This document shows, piece by piece, positions 24,785 to 32,787 of a stretch of 33,305 nucleotides of DNA. Position numbers and translations under genes: made by a program. The stretch's first letter is position 1, and each line of letters opens with the position of its first letter. The notes below the pieces were generated by a model, which was not told the DNA's origin, searched no databases, and saw only the letters and a list, made by a program, of their open reading frames with translations. The stretch comes from an uncultured Burkholderiales bacterium (GTDB lineage Bacteria > Pseudomonadota > Gammaproteobacteria > Burkholderiales > Burkholderiaceae_C): assembly GCA_903844775.1 (NCBI GenBank), contig CAIMUZ010000074.1, positions 1 through 33,305 of the forward strand. The letters run 5' to 3'.

Positions 24785-25231
24785 CGCAAACAATGGGTGC
24801 ACATTGCTGTGCTTGTGGTCAAACACTTCAGGGCCTACATCGATTTGCAAGGTAATGCCAATGTGCCTTTTGGCAAAGATTTCTGCAAAATGTTGTTTTG
24901 TGACTTCCACCAAAATATCGCCCGCACGTTTTTGTGTCGCCTCACTGCGGCCCTTGCCCATTCGGACATTCAAATAAACAAAGGCGTAGTCCTCTGAGCC
25001 GCCATGTGGATTGTTGTCAAACTGCGCGGCCTTGCGCCCGGCAGCGCCGCCATCGGCCACGGCGTAATGGGGTGCAGGATAGGCCAACACGCGTGCACCA
25101 CCGGTGGGGAACACTTGTTTGCCCGCTTCATCGACCACGGTGAGCATGGCATCGGCCAAGTCACGACACAAAACTTTCATATTGGTTTCAGCGTCCAACT
25201 GACCGGTATAGAGAATCACCAAATGAGGCAT
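24776..25231 (-). CDS. hpaF: 5-carboxymethyl-2-hydroxymuconate delta-isomerase
   Basis: HpaF tautomerises 5-carboxymethyl-2-hydroxymuconate in homoprotocatechuate breakdown. It belongs to the tautomerase (4-oxalocrotonate tautomerase-like) superfamily, in which the proline after the initiator Met is the catalytic base; the product starts MPHLVILYTGQLD, so Pro is exposed. Further family segments are ARVLAYPAPHYAVADGG, YAFVYLNVRMGKGRSEATQK and FAKRHIGITLQIDVG. The ATG at 25231 has AAAAGGA about 6 bases upstream. At 151 residues it is longer than the roughly 125 of E. coli HpaF, mainly by an insertion in the middle and a longer C-terminus. Confidence 0.92.
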   Translation of the reverse strand: MPHLVILYTGQLDAETNMKVLCRDLADAMLTVVDEAGKQVFPTGGARVLAYPAPHYAVADGGAAGRKAAQFDNNPHGGSEDYAFVYLNVRMGKGRSEATQKRAGDILVEVTKQHFAEIFAKRHIGITLQIDVGPEVFDHKHSNVHPLFAAL

Positions 25232-25249
25232 GGGAGTCCTTTTCAAAAA

Positions 25250-26197
25250 TTACAGTCGACTCGCGCCTGCTGCGTAAACGGCCGAAGGGTCTTTCAAGCT
25301 TTTGAGGTTCAACGAATGCAATGCGTGGCCTGCTTCATCGTTAACCGGATTAACCGGGAACACCACATTGATTTGACCGGTACCCGAACTTGGAAAATAG
25401 GGCGTGATGACTTCTGCTTTGCCCTGGTACTGGTCCCAACCCAACGCACCCAGCAACATGGCTGTGTCGTGCATGAAGCCTTCGCCATGGCCTTTGGCAG
25501 CGTACTCAGGGAGCATGGCACAAAAAGTTTTCCAGTCACCTTGCTGCCAAAGTTCAACCACATTGTGATCCAGCTGCTCTAAAAATGGACTCCAAATTTT
25601 GTTGGCATAGTCAGGTGCCAGCCCATTTTGTGCAAAGCGATGCGACAAAGAACCGCTGGCAAAGAATGCCACCTTGCCGTCGTAATGCTGCTCGACGGCG
25701 TGGCGCATGGCCCAGCCCAACTGCGCGCTTTCGGACAATGAGTGCACCATGCAGAGCGCAGAAACAGAAATCACTTTGTAGTGCCTGTCGGCGTTCATGT
25801 AACGCATGGGCACCAAGGTGCCATATTCCAAGGCCAAGCTGGTGTGTTCGTGGGCCAAGGTCGTCACACCTGCTTCGTTGCAAGCCTTGGCCAAAATGTG
25901 TCCTAACGCTGGGTTGCCATCGTATTCATAAAGCATGTTGCTGATGAAGTGCGGCAATTCGTTACTGGTGTAGTTGCCCTTGAAGTGTGCAGCGTTGTTC
26001 AAGTGGTAGGCCGAGTTCACCAGCCAATGCGTGTCAAACACCACAATGGTGTCAACGCCCAAGGCGCGGCAGCGCCTGTCGATCTCACGATGGCCATCAA
26101 TGGCGGCTTGACGTGTGCCTTTTTGAGGCCCGTCCAATTCGCTTAAATACATGGACGGGACATGCGTGATTTTGGCTGCCAATGAAACTTGTCCCAT
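25250..26197 (-). CDS. hpaD: 3,4-dihydroxyphenylacetate 2,3-dioxygenase (class III extradiol)
   Basis: HpaD opens the ring of homoprotocatechuate next to the hydroxyls. The 315-residue protein has the LigB fold of class III extradiol dioxygenases. The iron-binding candidates are His12 in AAKITHVPSM and His57 in VVFDTHWLV, with a conserved HEHTSLALEYGTLVP downstream. Later blocks are FFASGSLSHRFAQNG and GHGEGFMHDTAMLLGALGW. The ATG at 26197 is supported by a GGGGGGT ribosome site 7 bases upstream. It begins 2 bases after the hpaE stop and ends 18 bases before hpaF. Confidence 0.94.
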   Translation of the reverse strand: MGQVSLAAKITHVPSMYLSELDGPQKGTRQAAIDGHREIDRRCRALGVDTIVVFDTHWLVNSAYHLNNAAHFKGNYTSNELPHFISNMLYEYDGNPALGHILAKACNEAGVTTLAHEHTSLALEYGTLVPMRYMNADRHYKVISVSALCMVHSLSESAQLGWAMRHAVEQHYDGKVAFFASGSLSHRFAQNGLAPDYANKIWSPFLEQLDHNVVELWQQGDWKTFCAMLPEYAAKGHGEGFMHDTAMLLGALGWDQYQGKAEVITPYFPSSGTGQINVVFPVNPVNDEAGHALHSLNLKSLKDPSAVYAAGASRL

Positions 26198-26199
26198 GA

Positions 26200-27669
26200 T
26201 CAGACCCCCCAATGCGGAATGTGGTGTGAGCCCATAGACACCGCCACGTTTTTCGGCTCACAAAAAACTTCGTAGCTCCAGGTGCCGCCTTCGCGGCCAG
26301 TGCCACTGGCCTTGGTGCCACCAAAGGGCTGGCGCAAATCGCGCACGTTTTGGCTGTTCACAAAACACATGCCGGCTTCAACAGCAGCTGCCACGCGGTG
26401 GGCACGGCCAATGTTTTCAGTCCACACATAACTCGACAAACCGTATTGAATGTCGTTGGCCAGTTCGATGGCGTGCGCTTCATCGCGGAACGGAATCAAG
26501 CAAGCCACAGGGCCAAAGATTTCGTCTTGCGCAATCTTCATGCGATTGTCGACATCGGCAAACACGGTGGGCCAAACAAAGTTGCCTTTCTTCACGCGGT
26601 CTGCAAGTTCAGGCGCGTAAGAAGGTTGGTCCAAGCCGCCACACACCAGAGTCGCACCTTCTTTGGGGCCAAGCTCAATGTAGCTTTTGACTTTGGCCAA
26701 ATGCGCTTGGCTGATCATGGGGCCGACGAGGGTGTTTTCGTCGAGGGGGTCACCCACTTGAATGCGCTTGGCACGCTCTGTGAACTTCTGCACAAAGTCA
26801 GCGTAAATGCTTTGCTGCACCAAGATGCGACTGCCCGCTGTGCAACGCTCTCCGTTGTTGCTGAAAATCATGAACACCGCAGCGTCCAGTGCGCGGGGCA
26901 AGTCGGCGTCTTCAAAAATGACGAAGGGTGATTTCCCGCCCAGCTCCATGCTGAATTTTTTCAGGCCTGCGCTTTGCACAATGCGGTTACCCGTCGCTGT
27001 CGAGCCAGTGAAAGAAATGGCGCGCACATCGGGGTGTGACACCAAGGGCTCGCCAGCTTCTTTGCCATAGCCGTGTACCAAATTCAAAACACCTGGCGGC
27101 ACACCCGCTTCGAGCGCCAACTCACCCAAGCGCGCGGCTGACATGGGCGAGAGCTCGCTCATTTTCAAAACGGCTGTATTGCCAAAGGCCAGACAGGGCG
27201 CTACTTTCCAAGTGGCGGTCATGAAGGGCACATTCCACGGACTGATGAGGGCACACACCCCCACCGGATGAAACAGCGTGTAGTTCAAGTGAGTGGGTGT
27301 GGGGTAAGTATGGCCATCCAAACGCGTGCACATTTCTGCGAAGTACGAAAAATTGTCTGCGGCGCGCGGCACCAGTTGCTTGCCTGTTTGCGAAATCGTT
27401 TGACCGCAATCGCGTGTTTCTATTTTGGCAATTTCTGGCACGTGCTTGACAATGAGTTCGCCCAGCTTGCGCATGATCTTGGCGCGATCTGTGGCAGGTG
27501 TAGCGGCCCATTTTGGAAAGGCGGCTTTGGCTGCGGCCACGGCTTGATTGACTTCATTCAAGCCACCGGATGAAACCTCTGCCAAAACCTCTTGTGTGGC
27601 CGGATCGAGAGTCGCAAAAGTTTCAGCACTTGCCACTGAGCGGCCGTCGATTAAATGATCTATGCGCAT
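26200..27669 (-). CDS. hpaE: 5-carboxymethyl-2-hydroxymuconate semialdehyde dehydrogenase
   Basis: HpaE oxidises the ring-cleavage semialdehyde to the dicarboxylate with NAD+. The 489-residue protein is a full-length aldehyde dehydrogenase. The cofactor site includes SPWNVPFMTATWKVAPCL and Lys169 in AVLKMSELSP, then ISFTGSTATG. The catalytic Glu242 is in MELGGKSPFV and the catalytic Cys276 in NNGERCTAGSR. The ATG at 27669 has AGGA 6 bases upstream; an open frame to 27729 reaches into the gap behind hpaG2 and is not used. The gene sits between hpaG2 and hpaD. Confidence 0.95.
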   Translation of the reverse strand: MRIDHLIDGRSVASAETFATLDPATQEVLAEVSSGGLNEVNQAVAAAKAAFPKWAATPATDRAKIMRKLGELIVKHVPEIAKIETRDCGQTISQTGKQLVPRAADNFSYFAEMCTRLDGHTYPTPTHLNYTLFHPVGVCALISPWNVPFMTATWKVAPCLAFGNTAVLKMSELSPMSAARLGELALEAGVPPGVLNLVHGYGKEAGEPLVSHPDVRAISFTGSTATGNRIVQSAGLKKFSMELGGKSPFVIFEDADLPRALDAAVFMIFSNNGERCTAGSRILVQQSIYADFVQKFTERAKRIQVGDPLDENTLVGPMISQAHLAKVKSYIELGPKEGATLVCGGLDQPSYAPELADRVKKGNFVWPTVFADVDNRMKIAQDEIFGPVACLIPFRDEAHAIELANDIQYGLSSYVWTENIGRAHRVAAAVEAGMCFVNSQNVRDLRQPFGGTKASGTGREGGTWSYEVFCEPKNVAVSMGSHHIPHWGV

Positions 27670-27721
27670 TTTCAATTCCTGTTTTTCTTTGATGGGTGCT
27701 GGATGCTTCTTGGAACGAACG

Positions 27722-28495
27722 CTAGTCACCCAAGGTGTTGATCAAGTCGCCAACTCCCTCAATGCTGGTGACAATCACATCACCCACTTCACAATTGACC
27801 ACGCCATCAGGAGTGCCTGTCAAAATCAAATCGCCCGGCTGTAATGTCATGAAGGCGCTGAAGTACTCAATCAAGGTGGGGATATCAAAAATCATGTCGC
27901 GCGTGTGGCCGCTTTGGGTTACTTTGCCGTTGACGGTGGTTTGCAAACTCAAATTCATGGGGCTGCCATAAGCGTCGTGAATGTCTTTGGCATCCACCAA
28001 CCAGGGCCCAATGGGCGTACAGGTGTCGCGATTCTTCACACGGAAGTTGGGTCGGTACCAGTTTTCTAAATAATCGCGAATGGCGTAATCATTGGCCACG
28101 GTGTAGCCACCGACATGCTCATAAGCGTTTTCTTTTTTCACATGTTTTGCGGTACGGCCAATGACCACGGCCAACTCACATTCGTAGTGCATGTAAGTCA
28201 CGCCTTTTGGTCTGCGTGTGAGTGCTTTGTGGCCGATGAGAGAAGCTTCACCTTTGACAAACACCAAGGGCTCTTCGGGAGCTTTGAAGGCCAATTCTTT
28301 GGCATGATCCGCGTAGTTCAAGCCCAACGCCAAAATGGTTCTGGCTTGGGGTGCGGGCGCTACAGGGGGCAGCCACACCACTTCGTCAAACTTCAAACGT
28401 TTGCCAACCCAGGGACTGTGCGTGAGCAATAACTCGCCATCCGATTCCACCGCTTCGTGAATGGCGCCAGCCCATGCAATGCGTGCGTGCTTCAT
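27722..28495 (-). CDS. hpaG2: HpaG C-terminal subunit (isomerase/decarboxylase)
   Basis: HpaG decarboxylates 5-oxopent-3-ene-1,2,5-tricarboxylate and isomerises the product. In E. coli it is one chain of two FAH-like halves; here the halves are separate genes. This 257-residue protein matches the C-terminal half: LALGLNYADHAKELAFK, EEPLVFVKGEASLIGH, the metal-binding MHYECELAVVIG, VANDYAIRDYLENWYRPN, FMTLQPGDLILTGTPDGV and VGDVIVTSIEGVGDLIN. It overlaps hpaG1 by 4 bases (ATGA), consistent with equal production of two subunits of one complex. hpaE follows after 52 bases. Confidence 0.93.
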   Translation of the reverse strand: MKHARIAWAGAIHEAVESDGELLLTHSPWVGKRLKFDEVVWLPPVAPAPQARTILALGLNYADHAKELAFKAPEEPLVFVKGEASLIGHKALTRRPKGVTYMHYECELAVVIGRTAKHVKKENAYEHVGGYTVANDYAIRDYLENWYRPNFRVKNRDTCTPIGPWLVDAKDIHDAYGSPMNLSLQTTVNGKVTQSGHTRDMIFDIPTLIEYFSAFMTLQPGDLILTGTPDGVVNCEVGDVIVTSIEGVGDLINTLGD

Positions 28496-29148
28496 GCGGC
28501 TTCTCCTGAGAATAAATTCACCAAGGTCTCAAAACCATCGGCTGAAATCTCCACCACATCACCTGGTTTGGCGCGAGGACGCTTGCCATCTGCCAAGCAA
28601 TCACTTCCTAGCAACAACACATCGCCTTCTTGAAAAGTCATGAACTCCGAAATATCTGCCAATAAGGTTTGTGATTTGCGCACAGTGCCTGCGTAATTCA
28701 CACGCTGCACTTCTCGTCCGTTGACTTTGACCGTCAACACCACAGCATCGGTGATGACTTGCTGAATGTGTCTGGCTTTTGTGCCCACACCCAAAAAACC
28801 ATCAACACATTTGAACTTCACAGGCGGACGGTAGTAACTCTCATGCGGAATCGACACGTCATTCACCAAGACACAGGCCATTGGTTTGGCATCTGCACCC
28901 AACACCCAAGCCAAGTTAGCGCCAATATCGACTTCAGCGACAGCGGATGGCACGCTAATAAGCCCGCCAGAGGGCGTGAATGTATTGGCCGTTTTAATGA
29001 ACAGTACCGGTGCTTTGGGTGCGCCCTTGTAGGGCGCATCTGCCATTTGGTTCGCTCTTAAATTCCACTCTTGCTGAAAGTTGAGCAAAGCGCCGTACAC
29101 GGTGCCTTGCGGCCAAAAGCGTGCTTCACTTGGACCTATTGGATTCAT
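28492..29148 (-). CDS. hpaG1: HpaG N-terminal subunit (isomerase/decarboxylase)
   Basis: This 218-residue protein corresponds to the N-terminal half of E. coli HpaG. Segments in order are PYKGAPKAPVLFIKTANTF, VAEVDIGANLAWVLG, VLVNDVSIPHESYYRPPVKF, CVDGFLGVG, FMTFQEGDVLLLGSDCLADG and KPGDVVEISADGFETLVN. The metal-binding Glu pair is less clear than in hpaG2, as is usual for this half. It is the first enzyme gene after hpaR, 6 bases downstream, and overlaps hpaG2 by 4 bases. The two together should form the active isomerase/decarboxylase. Confidence 0.92.
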   Translation of the reverse strand: MNPIGPSEARFWPQGTVYGALLNFQQEWNLRANQMADAPYKGAPKAPVLFIKTANTFTPSGGLISVPSAVAEVDIGANLAWVLGADAKPMACVLVNDVSIPHESYYRPPVKFKCVDGFLGVGTKARHIQQVITDAVVLTVKVNGREVQRVNYAGTVRKSQTLLADISEFMTFQEGDVLLLGSDCLADGKRPRAKPGDVVEISADGFETLVNLFSGEAA

Positions 29149-29154
29149 CTTGAT

Positions 29155-29631
29155 TTATGCCATTTCTTCCACAGCTTCATCGGTTGGCGACGTCTCCAAC
29201 TGAATCACTGCATCTAACAATTGGTACAACTGCGCCAATTTTTGTTTGCCCAGTTCGCTTTCCATCCATTCGTAATGCGCCTCAATGGCTTCCGACAATT
29301 TGGCCACTTTCGACAAGCCCAGCTGGGTGGCCCTGACCACCGTTCGGCGCGCATCTTGGGGGCAACGACTGCGCTCTATCAAACCATCGCGTGCCATCCG
29401 AGTTAGAACACCCGTCAAACTCGGCCCCAGTAAAAACGCCTCCCTGGCAACACGCCCAGTCTCTACACCCTCCGTGCAATGGGCATGCTCACCCAACACG
29501 CGCAGCACACGCCATTGCTGGTCTGACAAACCATGCTCACGCAGGCTGGGACGGGTGTGCGCCATCACGGCCTCGCGCGCTTGAAGGAGTAGACGGGGCA
29601 AATTTCGGTGGACGAAAGCTTGTTGTTTCAT
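29155..29631 (-). CDS. hpaR: HpaR, MarR-family regulator of the homoprotocatechuate operon
   Basis: HpaR represses hpa genes until a pathway aromatic acid binds it. The 158-residue product (from ATG 29631) has the MarR winged helix: HRNLPRLLLQAREAVMAHTR, LSDQQWRVLRVLGE, REAFLLGPSLTGVLTRMARD with the recognition helix, and GLIERSRCPQDARRTVV forming the wing. The ATG at 29631 fits the HpaR start MKQQAFVHRNLP. Alternative starts at 29652 (ATG) and 29679 (TTG) fall inside the palindrome and the -35 box, so they are rejected. It is the promoter-proximal gene of the operon and probably controls itself. Confidence 0.92.
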   Translation of the reverse strand: MKQQAFVHRNLPRLLLQAREAVMAHTRPSLREHGLSDQQWRVLRVLGEHAHCTEGVETGRVAREAFLLGPSLTGVLTRMARDGLIERSRCPQDARRTVVRATQLGLSKVAKLSEAIEAHYEWMESELGKQKLAQLYQLLDAVIQLETSPTDEAVEEMA

Positions 29632-29643
29632 GGCGTTTAATTT

Positions 29644-29693
29644 ATTTAACATGTTAAATGAATTTTTAACCAATGCCAAATCGGGTTAACCCG
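29644..29693 (-). promoter_or_regulatory. hpa operon promoter with HpaR-type palindromic operator
   Basis: ATTTAACATGTTAAAT (29644-29659) is a perfect 16-bp palindrome 12 bases before the hpaR start codon. Reading the minus strand, a TTGGCA -35 box (29674-29679) and a TAACAT -10 box (29651-29656) are 17 bases apart, and the palindrome covers the -10. A second perfect palindrome, CGGGTTAACCCG (29682-29693), lies just upstream of the -35 and shares the GTTAA core. MarR-family repressors bind such palindromes; the link to HpaR is inferred from position. Confidence 0.6.
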
Positions 29694-29758
29694 TCTTTCT
29701 TCAAGATATTGATCGAATGGTCCATCCTGCAGGCCTCAGCTGAGGGAATAATTGCGAG

Positions 29759-30835
29759 ATGCACACTTCTTTTTTTGACGCTCACGCAATCCGTTTGGTC
29801 CAGGCACCCATGGCGGGCTCTCAAAACCACAAGCTGGCGGCCGCCGTCTTCAAGGCCGGCGGTTTAGGCAGTATTCCGGCAGCCATGCTGACCAACGATT
29901 CACTGCAAAACGAACTCACAGCATTTCGGGATGCCCTGGCCGCAGAGAACCACAAAACGACTGCATGGAAAGAGATGTTGCCTGTCAACGTCAATTTTTT
30001 CTGTCACACAGCACCCGCATCTCAGCCCGAAATAGAGATCAGTTGGCGCCTGAAGCTCACGCAGGCCTATGCGGCCCATGGCATTGCCCCTGCATCGGTC
30101 GGCTGCGGTCCGGGCCGCGCGCCCTTTAACGGAGACAACTTGAAGCTGATGGGTCAATTCAAGCCTGCGGTGGTTAGCTTTCACTTTGGCCTGCCCGACG
30201 CGGAATGGGTTCATCAACTCAAGCGCTGGGGCATTCAAATTTGGTCTTCTGCCACCACCGTTCAAGAGGCGCAATGGCTTGAACAACATGGCGTCGATGC
30301 CGTCATTGCGCAAGGCCTTGAAGCGGGCGGCCATCGCGGTATGTTTCTTACAGAAGACCTCAGCACGCAAGTGGGCACCTTGGCTTTGCTTCCGCAAATT
30401 AAGAAAGCGGTGCAGTTGCCCGTGATCGCCGCTGGTGGCATTTCCAATCCTGCCGCCGTGATCGCCGCAAAGGCTTTGGGCGCCAGCGCAGTTCAAGTGG
30501 GCACCGCTTTTTTAACCAGCCACGAAGCCACCACCAGCGCCTTGCACCGCCAAGCCTTGATGTCAGAGACAGCGCGTCATACCGCTTTGACCAACCTCTT
30601 CAGCGGCAGGCCCGCGCGCGGCATTGTGAACAAATTCATGCGGGAATTTGGCCCCCTCAACCCTGAGGCCCCCGCTTTTCCATTGGCCACCGCGGCCGTG
30701 GCACCTTTGCGCGCCGCTGCGGAAGCCAAAGGCCAAAGCGACTACTCGCCATTGTGGTCAGGTCAAAACGCTTCCGATTGCGAAGCATTGCCCGCAGCAG
30801 AGATCACGCACAAGCTCTTGCAAGGATGGGCATGA
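29759..30835 (+). CDS. Nitronate monooxygenase family protein
   Basis: This 358-residue FMN-dependent TIM-barrel enzyme belongs to the 2-nitropropane dioxygenase/nitronate monooxygenase family, which oxidises toxic alkyl nitronates. Signature blocks are VQAPMAGSQNHKLAAAVFKA, GGLGSIPAAMLTND, LPVNVNFFCH, AVIAQGLEAGGHRG with the active-site region, PVIAAGGISNPAAVIAAKAL and GASAVQVGTAFLTSHEA for the FMN phosphate. Some members instead act as enoyl reductases. It is divergent from hpaR and its start is 65 bases from the second palindrome of that promoter, so it might share control. The Shine-Dalgarno is weak. Confidence 0.9.
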   Translation: MHTSFFDAHAIRLVQAPMAGSQNHKLAAAVFKAGGLGSIPAAMLTNDSLQNELTAFRDALAAENHKTTAWKEMLPVNVNFFCHTAPASQPEIEISWRLKLTQAYAAHGIAPASVGCGPGRAPFNGDNLKLMGQFKPAVVSFHFGLPDAEWVHQLKRWGIQIWSSATTVQEAQWLEQHGVDAVIAQGLEAGGHRGMFLTEDLSTQVGTLALLPQIKKAVQLPVIAAGGISNPAAVIAAKALGASAVQVGTAFLTSHEATTSALHRQALMSETARHTALTNLFSGRPARGIVNKFMREFGPLNPEAPAFPLATAAVAPLRAAAEAKGQSDYSPLWSGQNASDCEALPAAEITHKLLQGWA

Positions 30836-30882
30836 AACTGGCCTTTGCAAATTTGACAGCGCCGCGGTGTTAGGCTTCAGAC

Positions 30883-32268
30883 ATGGCCAAAGATAAAACA
30901 ATTTTCACGTGCTCCGATTGCGGCGGCACCACGCCGCGCTGGCTGGGCAAATGCCCCGCCTGCGGTGCCTGGAACACCCTCATTGAAAGCACGCTAGACG
31001 CTGGCGGCAGTGCAAAAAACAGATACACCAGCCAATTTCAAGCGCTTGCCAAAACCTCTGAGCTCACCAAACTGGGCGACATTGAAGCCACCGACGTTGA
31101 CCGCAGCCCGACCGGCATGGAAGAACTCGACCGCGCCTTGGGCGGCGGCATCGTGGAAGGCGGCGTGGTTTTAATCGGCGGTGATCCCGGCATTGGCAAA
31201 TCCACCCTGCTGTTGCAAGCGCTCGATGCATTACAACGCAAGGGCATGAACACCCTTTATGTGACGGGCGAAGAAAGTGGCGCCCAAGTCGCACTGCGCT
31301 CTAGGCGCCTTGGCTTGGCCAACAGCCAAGTTCAGGTTCTGGCCGAAATTCAACTTGAGAAAATCCTGGCCACCCTGCAATCCGAAAGACCCAACATCGC
31401 CGTCATTGATTCCATTCAAACGGTGTATTCCGATCAACTCACCTCAGCGCCTGGCTCGGTGGCGCAGGTGCGTGAATGTGCCGCGCACCTCACGCGGGCG
31501 GCCAAGGCCACAGGCACCGCCATCGTTTTGGTCGGCCACGTCACCAAAGAAGGCGCATTGGCCGGACCGCGCGTTTTGGAGCACATGGTCGACACGGTGC
31601 TGTACTTTGAAGGCGATACGCACAGCAGCTTTCGCTTGATCAGGGCCATCAAAAATCGATTCGGCGCAGTCAATGAAATTGGCGTCTTTGCGATGACCGA
31701 AAAAGGGCTGAAGGGTGTTTCCAACCCCAGCGCCATCTTTTTATCGCAACACGAAGAGCCCGTCGCGGGCAGTTGCGTCATGGTCACCTTGGAGGGTACC
31801 AGGCCCCTTTTGGTTGAGATTCAGGCGCTGGTCGACAGCGGAGGTCCCAGCCCACGCAGGCTGTCTGTGGGCTTGGAAAGAGACCGTTTGGCCATGCTGC
31901 TGGCGGTCTTGCACCGGCATGCGGGTGTGGCTTGCATGGACCAAGATGTGTTTGTCAATGCGGTAGGCGGAGTTCGAATTAGTGAGCCTGCTGCTGACTT
32001 AGCAGTAATGTTAGCAATTACTTCCTCTCTTCGTGGCAAGCCTTTGCCCAAAGGATTCATTGCCTTTGGAGAGGTCGGTTTGGCAGGCGAAGTCAGGCCT
32101 GCGCCGCGCGGCCAAGATCGACTGAAAGAAGCTGCCAAACTGGGTTTTACGGTGGCCGTGGTGCCCAAAGCCAATGCGCCCAAAAAGAACGATAAAAATT
32201 TTGAAGGCCTCACCATTTATCCGGTTGACCGCATTGAAGACGCCATGAACTGCGTCCGTGGACTTTAA
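30883..32268 (+). CDS. radA: DNA repair protein RadA
   Basis: RadA is a RecA-like ATPase that helps process branched recombination intermediates. The 461-residue protein has the full family layout. A four-cysteine zinc finger comes first (CSDCGG at 10-15, CPACGAW at 24-30), then the ATPase core with Walker A GDPGIGKST (100-108) and the RadA-specific KNRFG motif (257-261). A Lon-protease-like domain follows (VALUES such as LEGTRPLLVEIQALVD, SVGLERDRLAMLLAVL and GEVGLAGEVRPA). Length matches the 460 of E. coli. It follows the nitronate monooxygenase gene after 47 bases and precedes a small membrane protein by 9 bases. Confidence 0.96.
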   Translation: MAKDKTIFTCSDCGGTTPRWLGKCPACGAWNTLIESTLDAGGSAKNRYTSQFQALAKTSELTKLGDIEATDVDRSPTGMEELDRALGGGIVEGGVVLIGGDPGIGKSTLLLQALDALQRKGMNTLYVTGEESGAQVALRSRRLGLANSQVQVLAEIQLEKILATLQSERPNIAVIDSIQTVYSDQLTSAPGSVAQVRECAAHLTRAAKATGTAIVLVGHVTKEGALAGPRVLEHMVDTVLYFEGDTHSSFRLIRAIKNRFGAVNEIGVFAMTEKGLKGVSNPSAIFLSQHEEPVAGSCVMVTLEGTRPLLVEIQALVDSGGPSPRRLSVGLERDRLAMLLAVLHRHAGVACMDQDVFVNAVGGVRISEPAADLAVMLAITSSLRGKPLPKGFIAFGEVGLAGEVRPAPRGQDRLKEAAKLGFTVAVVPKANAPKKNDKNFEGLTIYPVDRIEDAMNCVRGL

Positions 32269-32277
32269 GATCAGCCC

Positions 32278-32709
32278 ATGAATATTTCCAAAATTCTGAT
32301 CCCCATTGGACTTGTTTTTTTCATTGTGGCTGCTTGGATGCAGTACCAATGGGCGGGCGTGGCCATCGCCACAGGCGCTGTCGTGATGTGGGTCTTGCTG
32401 CATTTCACGCGCATGGTCACGGTGCTCAGCCGAGCGTCTAACCGACCCGTGGGCCATGTGGGCAGCGCCGTCATGTTGAACGCCAAGCTGAAAAAAGGCG
32501 TCAATTTGATGCATGTGATTGCCATGACCAAGTCTTTGGGCCTTCGTCAGTCGGCAGAAAACACGCAACCTGAAATTTTCAAATGGGCCGACATGGGTGA
32601 CTCCCATGTCATCTGTACCTTTCAGGATGGCAAGCTTCAAACTTGGGAATTGACACGGCCGGCAGAGGAAACGACAGACACGCCTACCGAGAAGACCCCA
32701 GCCATCTAA
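32278..32709 (+). CDS. Small two-helix membrane protein of unknown function
   Basis: I do not recognise a characterised family. The 143-residue product starts with two adjacent hydrophobic segments (about 5-20, ILIPIGLVFFIVAAWM, and about 25-43, GVAIATGAVVMWVLLHF). A soluble region of about 100 residues follows, with basic VMLNAKLKKGVNLMHVI, a TFQDGKLQTWEL block and an acidic Thr/Glu-rich tail. The helical hairpin suggests an inner-membrane anchor. It starts 9 bases after radA and is likely co-transcribed with it. The substantial open frame on the opposite strand (32011-32640) looks like a shadow. Confidence 0.75.
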   Translation: MNISKILIPIGLVFFIVAAWMQYQWAGVAIATGAVVMWVLLHFTRMVTVLSRASNRPVGHVGSAVMLNAKLKKGVNLMHVIAMTKSLGLRQSAENTQPEIFKWADMGDSHVICTFQDGKLQTWELTRPAEETTDTPTEKTPAI

Positions 32710-32721
32710 ACTCGTTCACAC

Positions 32722-32756
32722 TTTAAAAACACGGCATAAGCCTCGTAAAATGAGGC
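32722..32756 (+). promoter_or_regulatory. Probable ilvE promoter with a hairpin over the -10
   Basis: TTTAAA (32722-32727) and TAAAAT (32746-32751) are 18 bases apart, about 37 bases before the ilvE start. GCCTC (32740-32744) and GAGGC (32752-32756) flank the -10 box as a perfect 5-base inverted repeat followed by CTTT. It may be an operator, or a weak terminator for the radA transcript. Confidence 0.4.
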
Positions 32757-32787
32757 CTTTGCGAATCTGGCAACAAAGGACAAAACA

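Noticed and set aside
29652-29652. ATG at 29652 as the hpaR start
   Set aside because: It lies inside the 16-bp palindrome and the proposed -10 box, has no ribosome site, and the family start fits the ATG at 29631.
32011-32640. 209-codon open frame antisense to radA and the small membrane protein
   Set aside because: The sequence shows no recognisable family, is rich in His/Gln/Arg as expected of an antisense frame, and covers two well-supported genes.
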